Source of the DNA: a virus
Reading direction: 5' to 3' (one strand)
IMG/VR virus record: IMGVR_UViG_3300008050_000013
Span: 1 to 31,404 of that record
Length of the DNA stretch: 31,404 bases
Every line of letters starts with the position of its first letter. Positions within the stretch are counted from its first letter, which is position 1. Below the pieces are notes generated by a model. It had not been told where the DNA came from. It worked only from the letters and a program-made list of their open reading frames with translations, and ran no database searches. Shown here in pieces: positions 23,953 through 30,697 of the stretch. A program made the translations under genes and the position numbers.

Positions 23953-24183
23953 ATGACAGTTGAACTAACAAGAGCGCAAGCAGTAGCAATCATAGGAACA
24001 TCAGGAGGGATGCTGATGGATTCTGGGACAGCATTGATGCACTTCATCAACCTAAGAGGAATCAACACCTACATTAGAGCAACCAACAAGATCCGGTCAA
24101 GGTTCGGCTATGTCTGCATTAACGAATGGACAAAGGAGGATATTGCTGATGCAGGATATGTGCGTTCACAGGAATTTCATTAA
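23953..24183 (+). CDS. Hypothetical early protein (76 aa)
   Basis: This 76-residue protein has the start MTVELTRAQAVAIIGTSGG. It resembles small N-terminal helices of DNA-binding proteins but without a recognisable helix-turn-helix. The rest (INTYIRATNKIRSRFGYVCI) is basic and mixed. A Shine-Dalgarno-like AAAGGAGAGGG lies seven bases before the start, unlike most genes of this region. The function is unknown. Confidence 0.55.
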   Translation: MTVELTRAQAVAIIGTSGGMLMDSGTALMHFINLRGINTYIRATNKIRSRFGYVCINEWTKEDIADAGYVRSQEFH

Positions 24184-24203
24184 AAACTAAAAATCAAATT
24201 AAC

Positions 24204-24422
24204 ATGAAAATGAGATCTAAATTTACAGAGGCGAATATCCGGAAACTGGAGAAAGCCTTGCCGTATAATGCAAAGAAGATAATCGCAAAAAGGTTGGAGA
24301 TGAGTTACCCAACGGTATGCGATGCTTTTAAGAATATCAGGAAAGCGAGAGAGGATAGAACTCCGATATACCAAACAGCCATCGAAGTATTGAGGGAGAG
24401 GGGACTAACACTGAAATGGTAG
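24204..24422 (+). CDS. Helix-turn-helix DNA-binding protein (72 aa)
   Basis: This 72-residue, strongly basic protein has a probable helix-turn-helix in about residues 20-45 (AKKIIAKRLEMSYPTVCDAF), followed by basic IRKAREDR and a C-terminal helix. It resembles small transcription regulators of Bacteroidota phages and elements. The leader is A-rich. The hairpin directly after its stop (24426-24461) could end its transcript or regulate the next gene. Its target is unknown; the early promoters or the nearby hairpin are possibilities. Confidence 0.6.
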   Translation: MKMRSKFTEANIRKLEKALPYNAKKIIAKRLEMSYPTVCDAFKNIRKAREDRTPIYQTAIEVLRERGLTLKW

Positions 24423-24425
24423 AAA

Positions 24426-24463
24426 AATGGGAGTGCCAAAACACCATGAAGCACTCCCATTGA
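24426..24463 (+). promoter_or_regulatory. Perfect hairpin with five-codon ORF, attenuator-like
   Basis: AATGGGAGTGC (24426-24436) pairs perfectly with GCACTCCCATT (24451-24461), an 11-bp stem with a 14-base loop. The loop contains AAAACACC and ATG 24446, the recurring leader type. This ATG opens a five-codon frame (MKHSH) ending at TGA 24461-24463. A ribosome translating it would unwind the 3' arm. No T-run follows, so a simple terminator is unlikely. Confidence 0.6.
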
Positions 24464-24496
24464 AACCTTGCATGATCAACCTTAAAAATCATACAC

Positions 24497-24817
24497 ATGA
24501 AAAACGAAGTTACATATTTTCCAGAGTTCAAACAAATAACCACCAACAGGCGATCTGAGTTATCTCCAGAAGCGAGAGAGGTATCGCAAAAGATCATCAG
24601 CACATTCAACTTAGGGATTGATGATGATATGAAGATTCAATGCAGCAGCAGGGAGTTGGGGGAGATAGCCAGATTGTTGCAGAAGGATGTTCACAATTTC
24701 GGGGATGGCTATTGGATAGACATCTGGGATGGGATGGCAATGGAGTGTTCCATCACACTGGAAGCAAGCTGCCATTTTGAGGCAGTTGCAGGGGCGTTAC
24801 GACCTCCAATCGACTGA
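24497..24817 (+). CDS. Hypothetical protein (106 aa)
   Basis: This 106-residue soluble protein has an A-rich leader (CCTTAAAAATCATACAC before ATG). Several cysteines are present but without zinc-ribbon spacing. A helical part (LSPEAREVSQKIISTFNLGI) is followed by aromatic and acidic residues (GYWIDIWDGMAMECSITL). It lies before the recombination genes and after the 24426 hairpin, which may control it. The function is unknown. Confidence 0.55.
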   Translation: MKNEVTYFPEFKQITTNRRSELSPEAREVSQKIISTFNLGIDDDMKIQCSSRELGEIARLLQKDVHNFGDGYWIDIWDGMAMECSITLEASCHFEAVAGALRPPID

Positions 24818-24866
24818 AAATTAGTATATTAAACCTAAATAAATAAACACCAAAAATCACAATAAC

Positions 24867-25769
24867 ATGACACAAGTATCACAAGTATCAGCACCAAAAA
24901 CAACAATCCAACTGTTTGGGAACAATACAGTGCAAAAGAGATTCGAAGAGTTGCTTGGTAAGAAATCACAAGGCTTCATTTCCTCCGTATTACAGACCGT
25001 AAACAATTCCAATCTCCTCCAGAAAGCGAAACCCGAAACGATATTGAATGCAGCCGTAACGGCAGCAGCGTTAGATCTACCTATCAACCAGAATCTCGGA
25101 TTCGCGTGGATAGTTCCATACAAGGGCAATGCACAGTTCCAAATGGGTTGGAAAGGATATGTACAGTTGGCTTTGAGAACAGGACAATACAGCCGTATCA
25201 ATGTTACAGAAGTGAGTGCAAATCAATTCGTTTCCTTTAATGAATTAACGGAGGAAATAGATGCGGATTTCAGTATTGAGGGAGATGGCAAAGTGGTGGG
25301 TTACATTGGCTACTTCCGGTTGATCAACAGTTTTGAAAAGACTGTTTTCTGGAGTAGGGCGAAGGTTGAGAAACACGCGAAAAAGTATAGCCAGAGTTAC
25401 AAGAGAGGGCAAGGAGTATGGGCAGAGGGCGAGGATGGATTCGATGCGATGGCAAAGAAAACGGTACTAAAGAACATGATAGCTAAGTGGGGGATCATGT
25501 CCATTGAGATGCAGAGATCAGTTCTGGCTGATCAGGCTGTGATGACAGAGGAGGGATCATACCAATATGCTGACAATGTTCCGGACGTGAATCTGGAGGA
25601 GGAGAATAAGGAGGAGGAGATGAGGCGCATACTTTCTCACATAGAGAAATGTGATACAATGGATGATGTGGAGATCTTGGAGAACTCGATGCCAGACATG
25701 AATCCTGCGATCAGGGAGGCTCTGGATAATAGAGTGAAGATGATTAAAAAGGGTGCAAAGAAAAAGTAA
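24867..25769 (+). CDS. recT: RecT-family single-strand annealing protein
   Basis: This 300-residue protein is a clear RecT homologue. Its core reads LLQKAKPETILNAAVTAAAL, then LPINQNLGFAWIVPYKGNAQ and MGWKGYVQLALRTGQYSRIN, followed by AMAKKTVLKNMIAKWGIMS. The C-terminus (about residues 235-300) is charged and helical. It would pair complementary strands after resection by the adjacent exonuclease. The leader contains AACACCAA (24846-24853). The next gene, 27 bases away, is the matching exonuclease, so the two probably form a two-component recombination system used in replication and repair. Confidence 0.95.
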   Translation: MTQVSQVSAPKTTIQLFGNNTVQKRFEELLGKKSQGFISSVLQTVNNSNLLQKAKPETILNAAVTAAALDLPINQNLGFAWIVPYKGNAQFQMGWKGYVQLALRTGQYSRINVTEVSANQFVSFNELTEEIDADFSIEGDGKVVGYIGYFRLINSFEKTVFWSRAKVEKHAKKYSQSYKRGQGVWAEGEDGFDAMAKKTVLKNMIAKWGIMSIEMQRSVLADQAVMTEEGSYQYADNVPDVNLEEENKEEEMRRILSHIEKCDTMDDVEILENSMPDMNPAIREALDNRVKMIKKGAKKK

Positions 25770-25796
25770 ACAGAAAACAACCTAAAACACCAAACA

Positions 25797-26627
25797 ATGA
25801 AAGCAGTAGATTTCAGCAATCAGTTATTCCGGTGCAGTCAATTGGGGAGGATAATGGCAGGCGTTAAACCTGCATTGACCCAGAGACAGAAGGAAACAAT
25901 GACAGGACTTCTGGAGAAACAGAAAGCCGGCAAGATCACAGAGAAACAGACAATCACTCTGGGATCATTGCTTGACAAGAAAAATGCAAAGCCAGAATTA
26001 TCCACTACGACAAAGAAGTATCTGGATGAGATATTTCTGGAGGTTGTATTCAATAGAAAGCAGGAACTCCGGAATAAGTATCTGGATAAGGGCATCATGG
26101 TTGAGGAGAGCGCGATCACGTTGTACTCAGAAGTTACCGGAACGCTATTCCTGAAAAACAAGGATCGATTAAAAAATGACCTGATCATTGGGGAATGTGA
26201 CAATGCACAGGGCAAGATCAGAGACATCAAAAGCAGTTGGGATCTGTCCACGTTTCCTATGTTTGAGGAGGAGATGAACAATGACATCTATTGGTGGCAG
26301 TTGCAAGGTTATATGCAGTTATGGGATCTGGACGAGGCAGAGTTGGTTTACTGTCTGGTAGATACTCCTGCAATGTTGATCGATGACGAAAAGAGGAGAG
26401 TGAGTTGGCAGGGAGGGTATATTGACCTACCACAGAATCTGGAGGATGAGATCACCGCAAGCATGAGGTTTAATGATATACCTCCAGAGTTGCGTGTGAA
26501 GGTTTACGAAGTGGAGAGGGATGAGGCGGCAATGCAGAGCCTTGAGCAACAGATTGGAAGGTGCAGGGAGTATCTGGTGGAAAAACAGAACAAGATCCTT
26601 AGCAGGCTTAAAACAGATGCAGCATGA
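25797..26627 (+). CDS. YqaJ/RecE-like recombination exonuclease
   Basis: This 276-residue protein is of the PD-(D/E)XK fold. KGIMVEESAITLY (98-110) supplies an acidic residue, IIGECDNAQGK (130-140) the central aspartate D135, RDIKSSWDLSTFP (142-154) the D-x-K motif, and YWWQLQGYM (165-173) the conserved glutamine. This set is typical of exonucleases partnered with RecT. The start is preceded by AACACCAA (25786-25793). The last 50 residues are a coiled, charged tail. The gene overlaps the next small ORF by ATGA. Confidence 0.85.
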   Translation: MKAVDFSNQLFRCSQLGRIMAGVKPALTQRQKETMTGLLEKQKAGKITEKQTITLGSLLDKKNAKPELSTTTKKYLDEIFLEVVFNRKQELRNKYLDKGIMVEESAITLYSEVTGTLFLKNKDRLKNDLIIGECDNAQGKIRDIKSSWDLSTFPMFEEEMNNDIYWWQLQGYMQLWDLDEAELVYCLVDTPAMLIDDEKRRVSWQGGYIDLPQNLEDEITASMRFNDIPPELRVKVYEVERDEAAMQSLEQQIGRCREYLVEKQNKILSRLKTDAA

Positions 26628-26794
26628 TAGAATTTGGAGTACTTATTGACAGGGATCATATTGTATTGATTCCATCTATACATATTTGCTTAAATAATTG
26701 GGGCAACAAGATTCTATTTGCATGGCTTACTTGCACGATTCACGTAGATATATACAAACAAGACCATAGAAATGATAGCGACTCTAAAGGCTAA
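26624..26794 (+). CDS. Small hydrophobic hypothetical protein (56 aa)
   Basis: This 56-residue ORF starts at ATG 26624, overlapping the exonuclease stop by ATGA. It ends at TAA 26792-26794, inside the next gene. The product is hydrophobic and aromatic in the centre (LIPSIHICLNNWGNKILFAW) with a polar end. Without it the stretch 26628-26771 would be an unexplained gap. There is no clean membrane segment. The coupling to the previous gene supports it; the function is unknown. Confidence 0.5.
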   Translation: MIEFGVLIDRDHIVLIPSIHICLNNWGNKILFAWLTCTIHVDIYKQDHRNDSDSKG

Positions 26795-26972
26795 GAATGC
26801 TAATGTGATCAGTATAGAGACTGACAAGAGGCAGAACCCTCACTTTCATAAGATCGGGGCGATGATAGTAAACCTAATGAGAAAATACCGCAAGAGGAAA
26901 TTGGAGGAGGGGGTGATCGAGTTCCGGCATCAGGAGGAGGATGAGCCATTTTACATAGAGGTGTTGGAATGA
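26772..26972 (+). CDS. Small basic hypothetical protein (66 aa)
   Basis: This 66-residue basic protein has a helical centre (IGAMIVNLMRKYRKRKLEEG) and an acidic end (RHQEEDEPFYIEVLE). It overlaps the 56-aa ORF by 23 bases and the nuclease gene by ATGA. The basic helix could contact nucleic acid. No family is recognised. Position between exonuclease and VRR-NUC suggests a role in DNA processing, which is only inference. Confidence 0.55.
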   Translation: MIATLKAKNANVISIETDKRQNPHFHKIGAMIVNLMRKYRKRKLEEGVIEFRHQEEDEPFYIEVLE

Positions 26973-27343
26973 GGAAACGGCTAACAGAGGAGGAGAGGTT
27001 GCAGATCTCCTCCATGCGTTACATCCGGTATCAATACCCAAAAGTGATCAGCTTCCATGTGCGCAATGAAGGGATCAGCGGATCCAAAGGGCAGAGGATG
27101 GCTTATGGATCTAAAAGCAAACAGATGGGGGTTCTGGCAGGAGTTTCTGACATAATCATCCTGCAACCATCTGGAGACTATCATGGCTTATTGATAGAGT
27201 TGAAAGCCAAAAAGGGGAGAGTACAACCCACCCAGACTGTTTTTCTGGAGAGGGCGCAAAACGCAGGATACAAGACCGCAATATGCAGGGAATTGGATGA
27301 GGTTGTGGCGTTGGTTGACGAGTATCTCCAGAACAATACTTAA
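26969..27343 (+). CDS. VRR-NUC domain nuclease
   Basis: This 124-residue single-domain protein has the VRR-NUC order. HVRNEG (30-35) comes first, then GVLAGVSDIIILQPSGDYHG (54-73) with D61, then LLIELKAKKGRVQP (74-87) holding the E-x-K motif, then Q89 and the closing helix DEVVALVDEYL. Such stand-alone phage proteins act on branched DNA in the manner of Holliday-junction resolvases and may cut replication or recombination intermediates before packaging. The start overlaps the upstream gene by ATGA. It is the last gene of the P1 operon before promoter P2. Confidence 0.85.
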   Translation: MRKRLTEEERLQISSMRYIRYQYPKVISFHVRNEGISGSKGQRMAYGSKSKQMGVLAGVSDIIILQPSGDYHGLLIELKAKKGRVQPTQTVFLERAQNAGYKTAICRELDEVVALVDEYLQNNT

Positions 27344-27370
27344 AATAAATCTAAAAATAACGAGAGAAAT

Positions 27371-27403
27371 GCTTGACACGTATTGCTTTGCATATTAGAT
27401 TTG
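27371..27403 (+). promoter_or_regulatory. Early promoter P2 (GCTTG-N20-TAGATTTG)
   Basis: GCTTG (27371-27375), 20 bases, then TAGATTTG (27396-27403) and TTCTAAA. It shares ATGCTTG, the spacing and the TTCTAA after the box with P1 at 23430. It lies in the gap between the VRR-NUC gene and the gene at 27441. Confidence 0.85.
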
Positions 27404-27440
27404 TTCTAAATAATAAGTCACTAAACAAACACACCGAATC

Positions 27441-27635
27441 ATGGAAAGTACAGTATTGATAGAGAATGAAAATGTAGAGCAGTTCAAAAGTCTCCTACGA
27501 GAGTTTGATCTGGAGGATAATTTGAGTGAGGTCAATGAGTTAGACTTCCGGACTAATTTCCATTTTGTGATGTTGGAGAGTGATCAAGAGGATCTGGTGA
27601 ATTCATTGAGTGAGAATCTTACTAAAAACCACTAA
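27441..27635 (+). CDS. Acidic early protein (64 aa)
   Basis: This 64-residue, very acidic protein is the first gene after promoter P2. Its leader ends ACACCGAATC directly before ATG, and the next gene has the same leader. The sequence alternates acidic helices (VEQFKSLLREFDLEDNLSEV) with a short strand (FRTNFHFVMLESDQEDL). High acidity and early position are features of DNA-mimic or anti-host proteins, but there is no specific motif. Confidence 0.6.
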   Translation: MESTVLIENENVEQFKSLLREFDLEDNLSEVNELDFRTNFHFVMLESDQEDLVNSLSENLTKNH

Positions 27636-27647
27636 ACACACCGAATC

Positions 27648-27914
27648 ATGAAAGCAATAGATCTAATTAAAAGTTTCAAAGGGCAGGCTACATGGGGGCA
27701 GAATGCTTCCGATGGCAGACCGTTTGAGGGCATCAAATGGTTGTCAGTTAAACAGCAGAACTTCCTCTGGTCGCTGTGCAAAAAAGAAGATCCGGAGGGC
27801 ATTGATTTCTTTTCGGAATTTACGTGGGATGTTGATGGGTATAGGGTGAAGATGGGGAGGAAAGCACCAAACGGTTGCTTAGTTATGACATTCACAAATA
27901 CAAAGGGAGAGTAA
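27648..27914 (+). CDS. Hypothetical early protein (88 aa)
   Basis: This 88-residue protein follows the same ACACCGAATC-ATG leader as its upstream neighbour. It is aromatic and basic (GIKWLSVKQQNFLWSLCKKE) and ends in beta strands (GYRVKMGRKAPNGCLVMTF). No domain is recognised. The phrase WLSVKQQNFL resembles short phrases in uncharacterised phage proteins, which is not enough for a call. It is co-transcribed from P2. Confidence 0.6.
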   Translation: MKAIDLIKSFKGQATWGQNASDGRPFEGIKWLSVKQQNFLWSLCKKEDPEGIDFFSEFTWDVDGYRVKMGRKAPNGCLVMTFTNTKGE

Positions 27915-27916
27915 TC

Positions 27917-28111
27917 ATGGCAGACTCACAAACAACAATAGAGAGGCACGTATGCACAGAATGTGGATCAGTGAGCTATGAAATAGTTCCGGATGAATGC
28001 GAGTGCATGGTTGATCAGAATGATGATGATCAGCCTACGTATGAGGAAATCATGAGGAGTCTGGAGATAGCAAAGAAACAGTTAAACAATTATAAAACAC
28101 CGAAAGCATGA
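27917..28111 (+). CDS. Small zinc-ribbon-like protein (64 aa)
   Basis: I choose ATG 27917 (MADSQTTIERHVC) rather than an in-frame TTG 42 bases earlier, because it follows the previous stop and avoids overlap. The 64-residue product has two pairs of cysteines (CTEC and CEC, about 13 residues apart), which suits a short zinc ribbon. An acidic linker and a basic helix (MRSLEIAKKQLNNYKTPKA) follow. It overlaps the next gene by ATGA. It may bind nucleic acid or protein; the family is not recognised. Confidence 0.55.
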   Translation: MADSQTTIERHVCTECGSVSYEIVPDECECMVDQNDDDQPTYEEIMRSLEIAKKQLNNYKTPKA

Positions 28112-28851
28112 AAGTATCAGAGCAGAGAATCAAAGAGCAAAAGGATCTGGATAGGAAATATGACATCCTGCAAAAGTTGGAGGATGCAACAACGGAAAAA
28201 GATCTCCAGAGATTGAATCCAATTTACTATCACCACAGCAATGGGTTGGGGTTTGGAACTCTCACCGACAATAAAATCAGGACATCCAAAGATGTGCAAT
28301 TGATCATGGATGCTTTTCCGGTTAATGGAGACAATTACGAGAGGAGGTATGCAGGGAGGGAGAGTGATCCATCACATCATCCAATTGCAATCCATTGGGC
28401 GAATCCTGATAGAGTGATACCTGATCAATTCCGCGACTTTCGGATCAAATATCCAAGCGGAGACGTGGAGATCAGCATCATAGTGCAGTCTGAGTATTTC
28501 GGGGAGTTCCTTAAAAGGGCGAGTAGGAGTGTGAGAACAGGAGGAACAGAAGCAAATCCAAGATACAAGTGGTACAGTGATTATAATATAATAGCACCTT
28601 ACAGATCCTTTAAATGGGGAGGAGTGACAGGCTCATGCGTGATGTATTACGAGGATGCCTGTGGAGATGTGGAGGAGTGGGTGCGATTCATTAGAGAGGG
28701 GGGAGATTATGTACCGAGAGCAAAGAGATGTTCTGGAGGTAAGATCTCTGACTGTTGCTCTGCTCATCCAATATTGGATAGCGAGGATCTTGGGATCTGT
28801 ACTGATTGTAAAGAGCATTGTGAATATATCACTAACGAGGAGGAATCATGA
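28108..28851 (+). CDS. Hypothetical protein with C-terminal zinc ribbon (247 aa)
   Basis: This 247-residue protein is the largest unrecognised early gene. The first 40 residues are a charged helix. The centre is beta-rich with aromatic residues (WANPDRVIPDQFRDFRIKYP). The last 40 residues hold DCCSAHP, then DLGICTDCKEHC, a four-cysteine zinc ribbon seen at the ends of various phage proteins. The leader has AACACCGA 10 bases before ATG, within the upstream gene. It is coupled by ATGA to both neighbours. The function is unknown. Confidence 0.6.
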   Translation: MKVSEQRIKEQKDLDRKYDILQKLEDATTEKDLQRLNPIYYHHSNGLGFGTLTDNKIRTSKDVQLIMDAFPVNGDNYERRYAGRESDPSHHPIAIHWANPDRVIPDQFRDFRIKYPSGDVEISIIVQSEYFGEFLKRASRSVRTGGTEANPRYKWYSDYNIIAPYRSFKWGGVTGSCVMYYEDACGDVEEWVRFIREGGDYVPRAKRCSGGKISDCCSAHPILDSEDLGICTDCKEHCEYITNEEES

Positions 28852-29075
28852 GCATGGAACTAAGATGCGTATATGGATCAGAACATAGCCCAGATGTCGT
28901 TTACGTTTACGATGATTGGTATGCTGTGGATGGGGCATCAATTGTGAATCTGGCATCAGATAAGACCGATTGGCAGCATGGAATAGATGTGGAAATGGTT
29001 GAGGATGTGGATTGCTTTACGTGGTCTGATCCTATCCATTCATTACAAGAACTTATAAAAGCCGTTGAGTCATGA
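28848..29075 (+). CDS. Acidic hypothetical protein (75 aa)
   Basis: This 75-residue acidic protein is coupled to both neighbours by ATGA overlaps. The sequence is mostly strands with many tyrosine and aspartate residues (SPDVVYVYDDWYAVDGASIV), then a short helix at the end. No domain is recognised. It is one of a run of small acidic proteins in the P2 operon. Confidence 0.55.
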   Translation: MSMELRCVYGSEHSPDVVYVYDDWYAVDGASIVNLASDKTDWQHGIDVEMVEDVDCFTWSDPIHSLQELIKAVES

Positions 29076-29389
29076 ATAAGCTAAAAAAACTATTGAGCAA
29101 TCTCCAGATGAGAGGCGACAGCCTTCAATATTCAGAGGTGAAGATCATCCGGACAAGGTTGGAGGTGATATGTGAGACGATGGATCTGGTAATGAATTGC
29201 GAGAGTGATCAGGTGACTCTGGTAGGTGGGGTGCATTTGGAGTGGATAGTAACGATTGATGCACTGGAGTCTCTCTGGGTTATTCTGGAGAGGGATGTGG
29301 AGATCCATGAGCCAAAGGGGTTACTTGATTACCATTTTATGATGGTAACAGGAGACAAACTCTCTATCACCTTCAAAACTTTGGCTTGA
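29072..29389 (+). CDS. Hypothetical protein (105 aa), last gene before P3
   Basis: This 105-residue protein starts by ATGA overlap. The N-terminus is basic and helical (MNKLKKLLSNLQMRGDSL), the rest alternates strands and helices (VKIIRTRLEVICETMDLVMN). No domain or membrane segment is recognised. Its last codons overlap the GCTTG element of promoter P3 (29384-29388), so its 3' end doubles as promoter. Confidence 0.55.
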   Translation: MNKLKKLLSNLQMRGDSLQYSEVKIIRTRLEVICETMDLVMNCESDQVTLVGGVHLEWIVTIDALESLWVILERDVEIHEPKGLLDYHFMMVTGDKLSITFKTLA

Positions 29390-29416
29390 TTATGTGGATT
29401 ATCTCGATTAGTTTTA
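29384..29416 (+). promoter_or_regulatory. Early promoter P3 (GCTTG-N20-TAGTTTTA)
   Basis: GCTTG (29384-29388), 20 bases, then TAGTTTTA (29409-29416), one mismatch to TAnnTTTG. It has the same GCTTG and spacing as P1 and P2. A DnaA-box-like TGTGGATTA (29393-29401, inverted) lies between the two elements. It would drive the replication genes starting at 29571, through the structured leader. Confidence 0.6.
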
Positions 29417-29457
29417 ACCATGCGTTGGATGTCTAACCAATGCCAGTAAACACCGAT

Positions 29458-29571
29458 ATGCAAAAACTATTTATAATCTGGAGAGGAAATGAGGCTACAC
29501 ACTTTTCGGTGGGTGTTGGCTTTGGAGGAGTGACTTCCTCCTCCTCTCCAGTAATTAACAAACACCGATAA
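29458..29571 (+). CDS. Possible leader peptide (37 aa)
   Basis: This 37-residue ORF starts right after AACACCGAT, the leader type used by real genes here. It ends with TAA overlapping the next start as TAATG, so its translation could be coupled to the gene at 29571. The sequence (MQKLFIIWRGNEATHFSVG, then serine- and glycine-rich) shows no known family. The whole frame contains the predicted three-way junction at 29478-29551, so translation and RNA folding would compete. It may be a regulator peptide or not made at all. Confidence 0.35.
   Translation: MQKLFIIWRGNEATHFSVGVGFGGVTSSSSPVINKHR
29478..29551 (+). ncRNA. Predicted three-way-junction RNA element
   Basis: CTGGAGAGGA (29478-29487) pairs with TCCTCTCCAG (29542-29551), a perfect 10-bp closing stem. 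Inside, GGAGGA (29524-29529) pairs with TCCTCC (29536-29541), which abuts the closing stem. GCTACAC (29494-29500) pairs with GTGTTGGC (29513-29520) with one bulge and a wobble pair. The result is a compact three-stem structure 19 bases before the start at 29571. A cis-regulatory leader or small RNA is inferred. Confidence 0.5.
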
Positions 29572-30248
29572 TGGCAGAGGGCAAGAAATCATTTGTAGCT
29601 TACGTTGATTGGATTGAGATTTTTGAGGAGTTATCCGATGAGGAGGCAGGCAAGTTAGTGAAACACCTTTTCAGATATGTCAATGATCAGAATCCAGATG
29701 CACCGGATAGGATGACTAAGATGTGCTTTATCAACATTAAACAAGCATTGAAACGTGACCTCCAGAAATTTGAGATCATTAAGAATAAGCGAAGGGAAGC
29801 AGGGAGAAAGGGAGGAAAGCAAACCCAAGCAAACCAAGCAAATGCTTCTTTAGCTTCTCGCAATCAATCAAATCAAGCTGAGAGTGTTAATGATAATGTT
29901 AGTGTAATTGATATACAAAAAGAGAGTGCGCAGCCTTATTTTAAAAATTCAAAATTGAATGATCTATTCTCCAGATGGCTAAAGATGAGAGTAGAGAGTG
30001 GTGCGAGGCAGTTGTCGAGGTCATCTATTGAAGCGTTACAGATGAAAATGAACTATCAATCCATTGAGCAGAATCTGGAGGAGGTCAAGCAATCGCTTGA
30101 AAATGGTTGGTTGAAATTGGTACAGATTGACAAAAAGACTTACAAGAAAGGAGAGGAGAAAGTGACATATACACCTCCTCCGGAAATGATGCGAAGCATG
30201 AAAAAATTAACATCTAACATTGGAAACACTAAAAACACCAAATCATGA
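29571..30248 (+). CDS. DUF6291-like protein of the replication region (225 aa)
   Basis: This 225-residue protein has an N-terminal region (KKSFVAYVDWIEIFEELSDE, then AGKLVKHLFRYVNDQNPDAP and a basic stretch KNKRREAGRKGG). It has the pattern of DUF6291 proteins of Bacteroidota phages. A low-complexity asparagine/glutamine-rich linker follows (about 83-115), then a helical C-terminal half. Such proteins are usually next to replication initiators, as here, and are suspected helicase-loader or DnaD-type factors. The start has AACACCGA upstream. It overlaps the initiator gene by ATGA. Confidence 0.65.
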   Translation: MAEGKKSFVAYVDWIEIFEELSDEEAGKLVKHLFRYVNDQNPDAPDRMTKMCFINIKQALKRDLQKFEIIKNKRREAGRKGGKQTQANQANASLASRNQSNQAESVNDNVSVIDIQKESAQPYFKNSKLNDLFSRWLKMRVESGARQLSRSSIEALQMKMNYQSIEQNLEEVKQSLENGWLKLVQIDKKTYKKGEEKVTYTPPPEMMRSMKKLTSNIGNTKNTKS

Positions 30249-30697
30249 AAGCTAAGAGAATCATAGAACTAACAGCGGAGGTATCTGGATTAACGTATGA
30301 ACAGATCCATAGAAGTTATAGCAAGACCAGAAAACAGGAGATAGTTCTGGTGCGAAATATGGCTATGTGGTTTGTCAAGCATCATACGGGTGTGAAGTTT
30401 GCCGATGTTGCGGAGTCTGTTGGGTTCACATCAGAGCAGAGACATTCCTGTGCCCATCATGGGGTGAATAGACACGCCTGTGATAAGGATGCAAACTATA
30501 AGGGAATAGGGGATCTACATAGAGAGGTGGCGATGCACATTATCTGGGAATTCACAGATGAACAGCGTAGAAAATTAGAGGTGATCACTAAGCAGAATGT
30601 ATTCCTGACATCTGCACCGGATGTGTTTTCTGATATGCAAATAACGAAACCAAACGAGACACTGAATAACCTAAACCAAATCAACATAAGATCATGA
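30245..30697 (+). CDS. DnaA domain-IV-like replication initiator (150 aa)
   Basis: This 150-residue protein has a core that matches DnaA domain IV. SYSKTRKQEIVLVRNMAMWF (24-43) is followed by TGVKFADVAESVGFT (48-62), a helix-turn-helix, and RHSCAHHGVNRH (66-77), standing for the DHSTV recognition motif. The ATPase domain of DnaA is absent, so it can bind origin boxes but not open DNA alone. It could recruit host replication proteins to the phage origin. The leader contains AACACCAA. Candidate boxes are at 23417 and 29393. Confidence 0.75.
   Translation: MKAKRIIELTAEVSGLTYEQIHRSYSKTRKQEIVLVRNMAMWFVKHHTGVKFADVAESVGFTSEQRHSCAHHGVNRHACDKDANYKGIGDLHREVAMHIIWEFTDEQRRKLEVITKQNVFLTSAPDVFSDMQITKPNETLNNLNQINIRS

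Noticed and set aside
26641-26771. Promoter-like words CATATTTG and CTATTTG after the exonuclease gene
   Set aside because: Neither matches TAnnTTTG, and spacing to an upstream TTG is 17 bases or less. The region is better explained by the 56-aa ORF.
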